64,000 nucleotides of DNA, taken from positions 3,542,972 to 3,606,971 of the forward strand of contig MU008158.1 of NCBI GenBank assembly GCA_010909165.1, read 5' to 3'. The DNA is from Anthoceros angustus (taxonomy: Eukaryota > Streptophyta > Anthocerotopsida > Anthocerotales > Anthocerotaceae). Position numbers and translations under genes: made by a program. Shown piece by piece: positions 21,086 to 33,099 of the stretch (positions within the stretch are counted from its first letter, which is position 1; each line of letters starts with the position of its first letter). Below the pieces are notes generated by a model. The model saw only the letters and a list, made by a program, of their open reading frames with translations. It did no database searches and was not told the origin of the DNA.

Positions 21086-21097
21086 GCTCTGATACCA
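21086..21097 (-). other. primer-binding site of the copia element (initiator Met tRNA type)
   Basis: The minus strand reads TGGTATCAGAGC, complementary to the 3' end of initiator methionine tRNA as in most plant copia elements. It directly follows ...GGCACA on the minus strand, so the 5' LTR would begin at 21,098 and run to higher coordinates. Its other end was not found. Confidence 0.8.
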
Positions 21098-23739
21098 TGT
21101 GCCTAATTGTCATGGGAGCACACATGAGAAGACTCTTTCCAAATTGCAGAATGAGTGTGTTATTATTAGCATTGTTAGAAGACATCGAGGATGCCTATCT
21201 CGTGAAGAGGTCTGTCTGTTCATCGAATCGGTGTCAGTGTCTGTTCAGATTAAGCTTCATAACTAAACCACTTTCACACACTGCTGCGGTTACCCGCGGC
21301 AGCGCAGGCCCACTGCCAAGTTGTGTGCAAGGCCTGGCTTGCCCTGCCCTCCAATACAGAGTTTCTCCCGCAGAGCTTTCTCCGTGCACGGGCACCGGTT
21401 GCAGGGCCAACAAGCTGGTCATGACTGAGTATGGCGATGGGCCTGTTGACCTGGAGGTATAAGGGGCTGGAGTTTCATACATACAATGTATGCAAGACAT
21501 GGATTGTTTGGTCATGGCCCTTGCAGTTTAGGTCGTCCCAGATTCCAAATTGTTTTGAGCAACACCTATCCAGGACGAATCTACCATTTCGGAATATTCT
21601 GCTGAATGAAAATCAAAGTTGTGATACCACCATTTCTGTATCTGTGAGGTTCGTGCTCCAGTACTTTTTGCAGGGAGGGACGGGCAGCAGTTTGTTTCCA
21701 CCAGGATTTCTTTCTGTTCTTCTTTTCTTCCAAAGGACGCAACCGTGAGCAAAAACGAGGGATCTGACAAGCTGGGGGTCTCCAGGCTCTCTCAATTCAC
21801 CGAATTTCACTTCATTTCTGCGGTGTCGCTGCAAACGATAGGCAACAGTAGCAATGCTTGATAGACCTCGCGCTGTGTGTTATCTGACACCCTGTAAATG
21901 ACCAATGCATGTGTTCAGGGAAGCTTGCTGCAAGACGAGCACGTTTCCGTGGCACTATGTCCAAGTTTCCCTTGCATCCTGAGAGGACAGTAGTCAAAAT
22001 CCCATTCAGAAGCAACAAATAATTGCAAATTAAGCATGGTGCTCCACCCATTATTTATCTACCATCCCGTGGAGTGCAAATAACCTCAAGCCTTGCATAC
22101 CTACCGTTGACAACCCTGGTATGTACCTCACTATCTACAGCTCCTATGGCTACAAACTAGATTTACTATAAGCCATCATATACTGTAAAGGGTGCGCAGT
22201 CTGGGGGGCGCCAAGAGTACTCTGACGTATTGCAGGCTAGGCAAACCAATTTGGAATAGTATGGATAAAGCTGAGCGTCTCCTACCTTCAACAAAGCTGG
22301 TCTGGACACAAATGGTTCACATGAACACCAGGTTTGTGACAGAAAATGTATTCCCGTCCAGAAACAGGGAAACACATACACCTTTCTGATGATGCACGGG
22401 GAAACACCTACAGCCTGGGAGATGAAGTCCCCGAATACCTCAGCGAATGTAGATGAATCTGGCAATCAGAGGCCTTAGCAGTCAGCTACGGTGGATGATG
22501 CTGCCCTGTGGGTGGAGGATACCCCATCACTGGAATGGCCCTCGGTTTGGCCAGGTTCACGATCCACAGCTAGGTGACTCCGAAGAGAGGACGAAAAGCT
22601 TATGGGAGGAAGGTCAGCGGTGGCTTCCTCATCCACCTCGTCCAGAATGGTGTGCTATCGAAGTCACTGACCACGCCAGAGCCCGCTTTTATTTACATTT
22701 GCGGAGTGGAATGTCGACCTCACTGACATAAAGTTCAGCAGATATCCTAGGTGCCACATAAAATTAATGAAAGCAATGTGAACTAACTTGAACCTGGTAG
22801 GGGGTTCAGCCTGGGGCAGTGCAGTGCGTCAGAACTCATGACACTACAAGCCACACAGAATTTCATAAGGTGAAGTATCCTTGTGACTGACGGTTTACTT
22901 ACATGATGTCGAGATATAACAAACTGCTCAGCCGAAAGAAATGTAGAATGCTGAATGTAAAAGGTGAGGCAGAAGTAACAAGTCATCAGTCGTTGATGCA
23001 GTGAACGATGTTCTGTGGATGGCTCGTGAGCCACCAGTGGACCAATGAAGGTGACGTTTTTCGGTCTTCAGGAGAACCATGTTGTAGTGAAGGTGCAGCT
23101 GTTCGTTAGGGTTGTGAGCAAAGGGACAAAACCATTGTAGCCAAAACGAGTTCTTCGAAAACAAGGACGAAGCCAAAAAAACAAGGCCATAATGGCTTGT
23201 GGTTCAAGGGAGCATGAGTTCTGCAACGTCCGACTCCATATGCCGAGCAGCCAGTCAGACAGCTTGGCATTGGAGAGGGAAGGAAGGAAGGAGAGATAAT
23301 CAGAGCCATACTCAGAATCTTGAAGGCAGTTCTGATTCGATTCGAAAGGTAAAGAAGACCACAGTGCTGATGATATTCAAGACTTTCTGAACTGCAGGCA
23401 GTAGGTAGCATGTATGGGTCGTGGGAGGAACCAGCTGCTTGGGTGGCCTGGTTGCATCATCGTCACCATCTAAATCCAACTACTTAGTTCCTCCAGATAG
23501 TCTGCAAAGCCTGTCTTCGCTGTGTTTGTGACGATCACTAGTGCGAAAGGTGTGGACACATCTAGAGTGCAAGGTATTTGAAACTTCCACAACAGAACAT
23601 CCAAAACTCTTTGCTCGGAAGAGGACTTCAGGTCAGTTTGTTTTTTTTTTTTGGCGAAAGTTCAGGTCTGTTGTTTTCCAAGAACATGACGATCTGGGTA
23701 AGTTTGTTATGCCAGACTTGGTATCAGTAGGCTAACAAG
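21098..23739. other. 2.6 kb with no assignable gene
   Basis: The first part should be the copia 5' LTR (end not found). On the plus strand, 21,290-21,455 reads as a Cys-containing stretch (LSPCTGTGCRANKLVMTEYG) that ends at a plausible splice donor (GAG|GTATAAG near 21,459). It faintly recalls expansin-type domains but is too short to name. The remainder has only short frames with no recognisable motif. Confidence 0.35.
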
Positions 23740-25236
23740 TCAAGCTTGGACATGTCGAAGGGACGTGGCGTGAAGCAAAAATTCTGCATCAGACGACGCG
23801 TCGTAGGTGACCCATGGATTTTCAACCTCTTGGTACGTGTATCCAAGCAGTTCATTACGAAGACCTTCGGCCACAGTCACTCTCACAATCTCCCCATCCT
23901 CATCGTAGAAAAAGAAAGCAGCATCCAGAAAGTCTGGCTCATCGTAGTTGCTCCTTCCCTCCAGTCCCTGCAACACACACAACGTCATCCGACATATATT
24001 CAGAACATTTGCTGTAAAGAAAGCAGGGCGTTTGCGCCAAGTGGTATCAACAAGCGGTGCAAATCGTTCAACAGAAAAGCTAGAAGTCCTTACCAACCAC
24101 ACATTCCACATTCTATCGACGTTTGCGTGATGCACGAAGAAGAGGGGGTCCCTGGGGCCGTGGTAGATCACACCCATGTCGGCATAGTACATAGAGCTAT
24201 CTCCCGTCCAGAAATGCACGGCAATGTGCGCCTGCAGCTCGAAAATGTCGTTCCAGCCTTCGGGGTGTGGGAGTTCCTCCCCATGGTGAATCGGGTAGGA
24301 CAAGAAGGGGTGCCTCTCGCCGGTGGCAGTCCTTTCCACAATCAGGTTATGCAAATGCGCGTTGTTGATGGCGCGCTGTCTAGCCATCTCCTCGGGTGTG
24401 ACCGCAGTTATAGTGCCTGCGGAACGCACATCGTCCAGAATGAGGTTGACGACCGCAGGCGGAGCTCCAGGCTGGTGGCGGGCATCCCGATACTTGGAGT
24501 AGAGCCCGGGGTACTTGTCGGGATTCCGGAAGAAGAGGGGCATGGTGTTGGGAAGGTGCTCATAATCGGGACTCTGGTTGTCCCAGTTCCAGAAGGGCAG
24601 CGCAAAGTTGTCATCTCCCACCAGCTTGGCGAGGATCCTCTCGTAGAAGAAGGTGAACCTGCGCAGCAAGCTCTCAAATTCATCCCCAGCAGCTAGAAGG
24701 CCAACAAGCAAAAATCGGAGCAGCAGCAAATTGCAATGCTTGCAAACAAAAACAGAGTACCAGCGGTGAAATGGGAAGAATGTCCAGCTGTTGTGCACCA
24801 GGTAGAGGCGGTCGGTGAGGTTGGCCTGCTTGATCACTCCAGGCGAGCCATAGACGCAGTGCAGGTTCATGATGTTGAATTCGGAAATGGGGTTGGAATC
24901 CGGAAGCGCCTTGAGCCGCTGGTACGCCAGGTCCAGCTGCCGCAGGTAGGTGTCGTTGTTGGCCACCAGATGCGCCGCCTGGCGCACCCTGGGCTGCTTG
25001 GGAAGCGGGTGCTTCTCCAAATACTGCTGCCACGTCTTGTACAGCGGCCTGGGCTTGCGCATGAGCGCCTCCAACTTGCAGCAATCCGGGTGCAGATTAC
25101 CGTTCCTGTCGGGCCACGCCGGGTTGGGATTGCAGTTCCAGAAATCCGCCTCCAGCGGCGCGGCTGCCGCCCCGACGGCCATGGCCAAGAGCAGGAGCAG
25201 CAGGGTGGGCGTGCGCACCCTCGCCATCGCGTCCAT
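23740..25236 (-). CDS. PPO: polyphenol oxidase (PPO1), three exons
   Basis: Exons 25,236-24,761, 24,658-24,094 and 23,967-23,740 give 422 residues; introns of 102 and 126 bp are GT-AG. The enzyme oxidises o-diphenols to o-quinones with O2 through a dinuclear copper centre. A hydrophobic signal peptide (about residues 1-26, LLLLLLAMAVGAAAAP) implies entry to the secretory pathway, not the chloroplast. An N-terminal Cys/Cys-Cys set (35, 52-53) fits the family's disulfides. CuA ligands are His126, His148 and His157 (FFPFHRW); CuB ligands are His303, His307 (AHIAVHFW) and His335/336 (FFVHHANVDR). Glu299 matches the waterkeeper position. The DWL domain follows (PDFLDAAFFFYDE), and the protein ends there with no KFDV domain. 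The frame also stays open through both introns, but splicing restores HRWFTFFYER and VWLGLEGR. Confidence 0.93.
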   Translation of the reverse strand: MDAMARVRTPTLLLLLLAMAVGAAAAPLEADFWNCNPNPAWPDRNGNLHPDCCKLEALMRKPRPLYKTWQQYLEKHPLPKQPRVRQAAHLVANNDTYLRQLDLAYQRLKALPDSNPISEFNIMNLHCVYGSPGVIKQANLTDRLYLVHNSWTFFPFHRWYSVFVCKHCNLLLLRFLLVGLLAAGDEFESLLRRFTFFYERILAKLVGDDNFALPFWNWDNQSPDYEHLPNTMPLFFRNPDKYPGLYSKYRDARHQPGAPPAVVNLILDDVRSAGTITAVTPEEMARQRAINNAHLHNLIVERTATGERHPFLSYPIHHGEELPHPEGWNDIFELQAHIAVHFWTGDSSMYYADMGVIYHGPRDPLFFVHHANVDRMWNVWLVRTSSFSVERFAPLVDTTWRKRPAFFTANVLNICRMTLCVLQGLEGRSNYDEPDFLDAAFFFYDEDGEIVRVTVAEGLRNELLGYTYQEVENPWVTYDASSDAEFLLHATSLRHVQA

Positions 25237-27117
25237 GCTGCTTCCCAGTCAAAGCTCCACTGTGAGCATTGAAGCTTGTTTATGCCAACTAGCTCCTCCT
25301 CCGATCAACAGCAATTCTCACGGGGCCTGCCTCAGCACACAGTCGTGTGACATTGTGCACTGCTGTGCGCCGCCTGGCACAATCGGAAGTAAAGTCCGCC
25401 ATTGTCACTCGAGGGACCATGTTGCCCACATTATTGTTAGTGCTGCCTACCAGTCGTGATTCTTCACCACTCTCCATGGTCTCCGTCCACCGGGCCCAGG
25501 CCTTCCTTCCTGGGCCCATGGGCCCCTGGTCTCCGTCCACCGGGCCCAGGCCTTCCTTCCTGGGCCCATGCCTTCCTTCCTGGGCCCCTGCCAGGGTCCT
25601 TGAACACGAGGACAAATTCTGGGCAGCTGCCTGGGCCTGGGTTTGGGCCTGGGCCTGGGCCAGGTTCCTTGGACAAGAGGACAAATGCTGCACGGGTTGT
25701 TGGGTTCTTTTATTCCGGAGACTGGTGTCTGTCAGCGGTTATGCTGGAAGAGTGGGCTGTTGGACGGTGGGCGGTACTGCAGCAAGGTGAAACAGCTGTG
25801 CTCTGGAGACAGCTTGAATGATGAGAGTCTGTAAGAGCAAGCTTGTTATCAGACTCGTATCTACCACGGTCTACATTCGTACGTACTACATACAATATTA
25901 TTTTACAGTGCCACCAGCAATGCATACATCTAGATGCCCGTGCCGATGAACGGTCCAAGCAAGAGCACTGATGGAAGAGCCCGCACAGGAGGCTCCTGGG
26001 AGCGTCACACGCATCACGATGCGTTGCACTATGCCCGAACGGCATCAGGGTGTTTCGAGCACGGTAGCCATCAGATGATTCATAGGGTGCGCTAGCGCTT
26101 TTCGTCTGTGTGTGGCCGCGCCGGTGTCGTGTGCGGGGCCCGCATCGATGAAAAAGTGCGAGCGAAGAAGGAAGAAGGGGTCCAGCCGCCGTACCCCGAC
26201 TTGCTTCACGGCCCGCGAGGATGAACTGCGAGCCAGGAGCCAGGAGCCAGGAAGGAAGAAACGGCCAAGCCGGAGCATCTCTGGTCACCGGTTGCGGGAT
26301 CAGTCATACTCTATGATCAAGTCCTCTGCAGGCCGCTGGAGAAACACTTTCTTAAACTCCGTAGATGCAATGGAGGGGCACCTACCCACTCACGGAGATA
26401 TGCCCCATGCCCATCGAGTACCGAGTAGGCCTGACAGGCTGGTAGCTAGGAAAACACCCAAGAGGTGCTTGTCGAGATGGGTTCGTCAGACAGCTTTGCA
26501 TGGAGGGGCTGAAAAAGGCCCCTGCTTGTACACATGCTTTGAAAACTGAGAGTCAAGTCACTATAAAAAGAAACGGCCAAGCCGGCGCATCGCGATTCGC
26601 CACGTATCATCCAAGCATACATATGACCATGCGAGCATGTGAGCATGTGAGCATGTATTTCAGCATGTAGGCAACAACAGTAGGGCCCTGCGTCACAACA
26701 GTTGCGAGGCAGGAGGACGGATCGGTGGGGTCACTGGGGACGGTATTTCCCTGTCGTCTAGTTTTGTCACTGACTCATTCCGCAAGCTTCCAGCACTTAT
26801 TTTCATCAGAATCTCTTCAGATTTTGCCAGTTGTGGCGGCCACACATATATGCCCCAGGGCCCAGGGACGGTCCTGAGCACGTGATCTTCCTGAGGGGCA
26901 TCCGATTCCACACCTGTCATTTCAAGATCGAACTCGGTTTGAGTGTGACTTTGTCGTCTGAGCCCTCTAACCTAGACTACGGAGGTATGTATGTGCTTGT
27001 GAGGACAATTTTACATGTACACACTTACACAACGAAATGAGGATGTCGATTTCAACACTAAAAATCAACAAGAATCGCTAGGAGCTAGCTGACAGGGAGC
27101 TGAATGCAAGCACTGCG
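25237..27117. other. PPO1-PPO2 intergenic region
   Basis: Contains the minisatellite at 25,478-25,680 and a duplicated ACGGCCAAGCCGG motif (26,261 and 26,572). A CATAAAC element on the minus strand about 40 bp above the PPO1 start could serve as a weak TATA box. No other gene seen. Confidence 0.5.
25478..25680. repeat. GGGCCCAGG-rich minisatellite
   Basis: A unit containing GTCTCCGTCCACCGGGCCCA then GGCCTTCCTTCCTGGGCCCA occurs twice with partial third copies, followed by a run of the hexamer GGGCCT. This explains several overlapping Pro/Gly-rich open frames here. Confidence 0.85.
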
Positions 27118-28608
27118 TCAAGCTTGGGAATGGGCTTGGGCTTCTTGTGCTGCAGAAGAGGCGTCGTAGGCGATCCAGGGATTTTCCACCTCCTGGTAGG
27201 TGTATTTGAGCTGGGCCGAGTCCAGGCCGTCCGCAACTGTGACTCTCACAAGCTCCCCAAACTCGTCGTAGAAAAAGAATGCAGCATCGAGGCAGTCTGG
27301 GTCATCGTAGTTGCTCCTTCCCTCCAGCCCCTGGCAGGTGAGAGTCTCATTAGCCATAGATCGAGCCGCATTGCAAGAGCAACAAACAAAATTGAAATGC
27401 GATAGTGAAAGGAAATGAAATGCCCACCAGCCAAACGTTCCACATCCTGTCGACATTGGCGTGGTGCGGAAAGAAGAGCGGGTCTCGAACAGCGTGGTAA
27501 GTGACACCCATGTCCGCAAACGAGTGTTCCGGGTCTCCCAGCCAAATGTGGACTGCGAGATGCGCTTGCGCCTCAAAGCCCTCCGCCCATGTGGCGTAAT
27601 CCGGGATGTCCTCACCTGCTCGCACCGGGTAAGATAAGAAGGGGCCCTTGTCGCCGTGCGCGGTGCTCTCCACGATCACTCTGTGCAGATGCGCGTTGTT
27701 GGCTTTCCGTTGCTCTGCAATCTCCTCCGGGGAGAATGCGGAGTATCCCTCCCGGGCGGAGTCCACGTTGAGATTGACCAGCGTAAGGGGAGCTCCGGGC
27801 CGGTGCCGGGGATGGCGGTTGTAGCTGAAGAGGCCTGGGAAATTGTGGAGGTCGCGCATGAAGGGGGGGACGACGTTGGGCAGGGGGTCGTAGTCGGGGC
27901 TCTGGTTGTCCCAGTTCCAGAAGGGGAGGGCGAAGGAGTCGTCTTCCACCAGCGTTGCGAGGATGCGTTCGAAGAAGAAGGTATACCTGCAGCACGCACG
28001 ATTCCATGACAGAAGCATGAATATCTGGAGTGGAGCATGCAAAATTTCCAGATTGCAATGCTGCAGCAGGGGAATGAAGGACTTGGGGTTTGTTCGAAAT
28101 CATGGTACCAGCGATGGAAGGGGAAGAAGAGCCAGCTGTTGTGCACCACGTATCTGAGGTCGGGGCGGCCGGGCTGGTGCACCACGCCAGGGCTGCCGTA
28201 AATGCAATGGAAGTTCATCTGCAGGAAGAGCGACCGGGGATCGGTGTTGGGCAGCGCCTTCACTCTCTGGTACGCCAGGTCCAGCTGCCGCAGATAGGTG
28301 TCATTGTGCGCAAGCAGATGCGCAGGGCGTCGCACCACGGGCTGCCTGCTCCGAAGCCCGCTCTGCTCCACGTACTCATCCCAGGTCTTGTACAGGGGCT
28401 CGGGCTTGCGCAGCAGCGCCTCCAGCTTGCAGCAATTCGGCCACAGGTTGCCGATCTTGGCGGGCCACTGCGGCTGGGTGTCGCAGTCCCAGAAGTCAGC
28501 CGAAATGGGGGCTGCCTCCACCGCTGCCAATGCAGAGCCCAGCAGCAGCAGCAGCAGCGGCAGCTGCTGCAAGGTTCCCGGGTCGTGGAAGCCTTTCATG
28601 GATACCAC
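27118..28608 (-). CDS. PPO: polyphenol oxidase (PPO2), three exons
   Basis: Exons 28,608-28,109, 27,986-27,428 and 27,330-27,118 give 423 residues; introns are 122 and 97 bp at the same positions as in PPO1 (inside the Trp codon of HRW, and just before GLEGR). Signal peptide LPLLLLLLGSALAAVEA near residues 16-32. CuA: FHCIYGSPGV, VHNSWLFFPFHRW. CuB: AHLAVHIWLG and FFPHHANVDRMWNVW. DWL domain with YDDPDCLDAAFFFYDE. Stops with AQAHSQA, without KFDV domain. Same direction as PPO1 and PPO3. The second donor is GTGGGC, less typical but consistent with the exon alignment. Confidence 0.93.
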
Positions 28609-29644
28609 ACCACTGCTGCAGAGGAGCTGGAAGCCAGAAGGTAGGCCATCTCCAATTTCAACCTCACCATGCTAACTAGACTAGCAACATCCACCGCTCC
28701 GCCGAGACATTTGCGTGCAGAAATCAAACACCCCACGGTCGCTACCCACGAGAGCTACCGCTCTGCTGGGCGTGCTGTAGTGTACATTATTTTACTGTTG
28801 CTCGGTGGGACCAAGTCGCGGCTCCAAAGTGTAGCCGAGTCCACCGCCGACGAGTCCGGACTCCGGGGACCCCACAGGTCAGGACTCAGGAAGGCACACT
28901 GGCAGCGTCCCGAGCCCCCGGTACCAATTAATATTCCAATCGCAAGATGCGACCAACCCACCCAGCCGCCCATGGGTGCGGCTGCAGCTAGGGTTCAACG
29001 TGTCGGGCGGAGCGGTAAAAGAGCCACCGCGTGTCCGATGCTGCAGTTTCCAGACGCCCAAGGACATGTGCCAGGACAAGCCACAGTCGCAGTGTCAGCT
29101 CGTGTTTGAACTTCGAACATTGTGACCCAGCCACCCTCCATTCCTGTGCGCTCCACCTGTGGTCTGTGCCGCTGCTAGACTAGTACTGCACCCAGGCCAG
29201 CGCAAACTGCGTGGCCCCGGGAGAAGGTGACCTTCGCGTCCTGTACAATGTACGCACTAGGCACTGCTCTCCTCACAAAGTCACGAGCCATGGCTTCCGC
29301 TTCCGTCATGCAGAACCTGTCCAGGTTCCAAAACATATACCACAATTCCATCCACAAGGACGAGAGTCGTCACACTATCGGCAGAGCTGCCCTTTTTTTG
29401 AAAAACTTATTCCGAGTGAAATATTTTAATGTAAATTAAATAGACAGACATATAGATGCTCGGAGTACGACAACGAGTGCCTGTGGCCCTGTTGCGCAGT
29501 TGCCTCTACCAAAGGGGCCGGCACTGACCACAACAACGATGACAGGAGAAGGCAGAAAGCAGAAAGCGGCATGATGCATTTCTGCTTTCTGCTCGTGTAG
29601 TATGTTGGCAGGCGCGGGAAGCCTGGAACAGACCCTGATCCTGA
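28609..29644. other. PPO2-PPO3 intergenic region
   Basis: No gene or strong promoter motif seen; only short chance frames. Confidence 0.5.
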
Positions 29645-31299
29645 TTATGCTTCCGCGTGCTGTGGGAATGTTTGTTGGTGTTGTGAGGCGTTGTAGGTGA
29701 GCCAGGGGTTCTCCACTTGCTGGTACCTGTATCCCAACAGGTCTGAGTGGAGGCAATCTGCAACAGTGACTTTCACGACCTCGGCGTTCTCATCGTAGAA
29801 GTAGAAAGCGGCATCCAGGAAGTCAGGGTCGTCGAAGTTGCTCCTCCCTTCCAGCCCCTACAAATGCATCAGTTACAGCACCCCCGGTAAGGAAGGAAAT
29901 TGGAATACTGTACCGAGCCCAATTGGAAATTGAAATTGGGCAAGACGCTACGCCACGGGAGAATGAGACAACTCGAGCTCACCAGCCAGACGTTCCAGAG
30001 CCTGTCCACGTTGGCGTGGTGCAGGAAGAAGAGGGGGTCACGGACGGCGTGGTAAGTGACGCCCATGTCAGCGTAGGAGTGGGCCTTGTCTCCCACCCAG
30101 AAATGCACCGCGATGTGCGCCTGCGATTCGAAGGTGCCCTGGAATTCTGAGAAGTCGGGAACCAGGGCGCCTTCCCTGGCGGGGAAGGAGAGGAAGGGCT
30201 CCCGCTCGCCGTTGGCGGTGCGCTTCACAATCACCTTGTGCAAGTGCGCGTTGTTCATGGCCCGTTGCGCGGCCATTTCCTCGGCCGAGTACGCTGAGTA
30301 GCCTTCAAACACCAACTCCTTGATGCAATTCACCACGGTCCTGGGCGCGCTCGGCTCGTGCCGGGGGTCCCGGTATTTGTTGTACAGCCCCGGGTAGCGA
30401 TCGGGGTCTTTCATGAAGCCCGGGATGGCGTGCGGGAGCTCGTGCTCCAACTCGGAGCTCTGGTTGTCCCAGTTCCAGAATGGCAGCGCGAAGCTGTCAT
30501 CGCCCACCAGCTTGGCCAGAGTCCGCTCGTAGAAGAAGGTGAACCTGCAATGACCCACGAGGCAGTGAGAGTGCGCATTGGCATTGCTTTGCAGCAGCTC
30601 CTCACACATTGAAACAGTTCTCACAACAGCCTTGAAAATTTGAAGCAACAGCAAAAACGTGGGTTGCTATGCAACCTCACCAGCGTTGGAACCCTTGAGG
30701 GAGAAGCAGAAATTGCAAGCTTACCAGCGGTGGAAGGGGAAGAAGAGCCAGTTGGAATGCACGGTGTAATCGAGGGCCAGGGCCCCGGCCTGCGGCACCA
30801 CGCCCTGCACACCGTAGATGCAGTGGAGGTTCATCTGCTGGAATTGGGACCTGGGGTCGGAGTCGGGGATGGCGCGGATGAGCCGATACGCAAGGTCCAG
30901 CTGCCGGAGGTACGTCTCGTTGCCGGCCACCAAATGCGCGGCCGGGCGGACGCGGGGCTCGCGGGGCAGCGGGTTCTGCTCCAGATACTGCTGCCAGCTC
31001 TTGTGCTCCGGCTCCGTTTGCAGCCGCATCAGCTCCGCGTGGCTGCAGCAGTTGGGTATCCTGGTGCCGAAGGTGACATTGAAGTCCAAGTCCGGGCGCG
31101 GGTTGCACGCCCAGAAAGCAGGTTGCAGAGGGGCCGCTTGCAATTGCACTGCCTCAAGCACCAGCAGCGCCATGGCGGCCAGGAAAAGCATGCGCATGCG
31201 CATTCCAACTGCTACCGGTACCGGTGAAGATGCCATGACCGGGTGCTCTCTCCTGATCCCACGGGCTTGCCACTGCAAAGCCTCGGAGTCCATCATCAT
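29645..31299 (-). CDS. PPO: polyphenol oxidase (PPO3), three exons
   Basis: Exons 31,299-30,725, 30,544-29,983 and 29,857-29,645 give 449 residues from the first Met. A second in-frame Met at 31,236 (MASSPVPVAVGMRMRM) would give 428 residues and puts the hydrophobic signal segment (LFLAAMALLVLEAV) nearer the N terminus, so it is the more likely functional start for secretion. Introns are 180 and 125 bp. CuA: LHCIYGVQGV, VHSNWLFFPFHRW. CuB: AHIAVHFWVG, FFLHHANVDRLWNVW. DWL domain: DDPDFLDAAFYFYDE. The C terminus is Gln/His-rich (SQHQQTFPQHAEA) and stops at TAA 29,645-29,647. No KFDV domain. A TATA box lies about 75 bp upstream of the first Met. Confidence 0.92.
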
Positions 31300-33099
31300 C
31301 CCGCGGAGGAGGACGGAGGAGGGCTATCTATACGCCAGCCACCACCCGAGAGCCGCCTTTGCCTTCAATCATATATATGCTGCACACTTGGTCAAGGGTG
31401 TTCATAACAACTCACAGGCTTACAACCTGTAGCTACCTTCTCTGCGCCGTCCAGCAAGCTTCTGTCCTTCTTCTTCAACACACTCCAACATAAGCAGCTT
31501 CCTCAGGCTCCTTGTGCATCCTTCACACAATTATTTCCTTACACGTAAGCTAAGCGCATGGGGCCAGCCCTAATCACAGTACACGCACGACGCCAGACTA
31601 CTCTTCCATCTAACACCAACTTATGTACCTACCACTTCGCTTTTGACAGGAACAAGCACTGGAAACTGCATACTGTATGGACCCCTTGGTGGTCTGTACC
31701 ACTTTGCTTGACAGGAGCAAGCTTGCACTGCAAACTAGATACTGTTTGCACCCCTTCGCCGTCCTCTTTTCGTGGGTCCTGGGTGACATCTGTTTTTTGT
31801 GGTTTCATATGCAGGCTCTGCCTGCTTGTTGCTACTTCTGGCAAGAGCTAGACATATCTGTTGGTGCCCCTGTTTCGCACTTCATTGTCATATTTCATTT
31901 CCAAAGTCTGAAAGATTTACCGCAAACTGTATGCACCCCCTCCTTTGATGCGTCTCCTGCATGAGTGCATACGTACAGTCCTTCTCTGTTGGAAATCGCT
32001 GATGTAAGTGGTTGATCGTTCGGTCGTGCTGTACAGCATGTCAGCAGGGGATGACTCCAAAAGAAGTAGAAAGACCTAATCTAGCAAAGCCATCTGCAAC
32101 AGGAAAAATCCAGCTTCTGAGCAATGCACTGGGAAAAGGTCCAAGAATGAGAGACTCCAAAAATATTATTGGCTGTTTCAAGAGTAACAATTCCCACCCA
32201 TGACGCAGGAACATGCAGCAGCAGTACAGAGAGAAGATTGGACTACATGGAAAGCCAGGAGCTTCATCAAAGGCGTTGCCCGGAACGGTTTCATCCCTTG
32301 CAGGAATGCCCGCTCCCTGTCCCAAGAGCTGCTCAACATTGTAGGTACTGGGAAGAGCTCCTGGCCATCTCCAAGTTTGCCACACCAGGGCCCGCTTCCC
32401 CGCAACGTTGCATCAACCTGCACCCTTCGAGGCCAAGGAATCCGGTGCTGCTACCTTCGCAACCTTGCACCCCTCGGCCATGACAGCCCGTTTCACATGG
32501 CGCTTTTCCGGTGTGGGTTGCCAGAAGATTTATGGACTCGAGCCACGAACTTCCATGGCGGACGAAGTCACTACACAGCAACTGCAGGTGGTGAAGCACA
32601 ATTCCTTTGCGGAGTGCCCGATTCTACTGCCTGCCGCTGGGCCAGTTGTGAAGGTGAGTAAATCTCCCTTCTACCTCTGCCTTTTTATTCTGCTTATTCA
32701 GTTCCAAAAGATAACGAGCGCGTGCCAGGCTTAGGATTAGAGTTTGTATGGGGAATGAGTGGAATTCGGGAACATGTGAACAATTTCCATGCTCTGGATG
32801 GCTCGCTCCTGCATACCCGGAGCGACTCTAACCATCTCCTGAGCAGCTCTTCCAATGAGGCCAGAAGAACCTGGTTGCCTCTCAAATTTTCGCCCTGTTG
32901 GCCCGGGTAGTACCCAGTGGGTACGAGGGAATGGCTTTTGTGCTACTGCTGCCATGTATATTTGGCGGAGCATTAGAAAATAAGTGGTTGTCCTCGTCTG
33001 CTGCATACGCTGCGTGTGGTTCCGTCACTCAATGGTCGTGACCAGTACCTCAAACCTTTTTGTGGAAGCCAGTCTCGGGAGGTGACCGGTGCCTTGAGA
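31300..33099. other. 1.8 kb with no assignable gene
   Basis: 31,640-31,760 holds two diverged copies of a block of about 55 bp (GACAGGA(A/G)CAAGC then CTGTATGGACCCC or CTGTTTGCACCCC). 32,169-32,661 has coding-like plus-strand frames, one ending at a possible splice donor (AAG|GTGAGT, 32,651), but I recognise no domain. Confidence 0.4.
31371..31378 (-). promoter_or_regulatory. TATA box of PPO3
   Basis: ATATATAT on the minus strand, 72 bp upstream of the first in-frame ATG (31,299) and 135 bp upstream of the second (31,236). This spacing leaves a short 5' leader. Confidence 0.55.

Larger units (their letters stand above)
19081..21097 (-). mobile_element. 5' part of a Ty1/copia retrotransposon
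   Basis: Reading the minus strand from 21,097 down: a primer-binding site next to an LTR edge, a 350-bp leader, gag, a protease motif, and the GAG-pre-integrase plus the start of integrase. The element stops abruptly near 19,081-19,090 within the integrase. No RT or RNase H follows, and 18,856-19,080 is unrelated sequence without a gene. Domain order (gag-PR-INT) fits copia and not gypsy elements. Confidence 0.85.

Noticed and set aside
23746-24696. 316-codon plus-strand frame opposite PPO1
   Set aside because: Antisense of PPO exons 2 and 3; no independent motif. Similar antisense frames occur opposite PPO2-PPO5.
23740-25236. PPO1 as one uninterrupted 498-residue protein
   Set aside because: The extra segments at 24,659-24,760 and 23,968-24,093 have GT-AG borders, no similarity to PPO, and match introns in the four paralogues.
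25456-25821. Pro-rich plus-strand frames near PPO1
   Set aside because: Produced by the GGGCCC-rich minisatellite.
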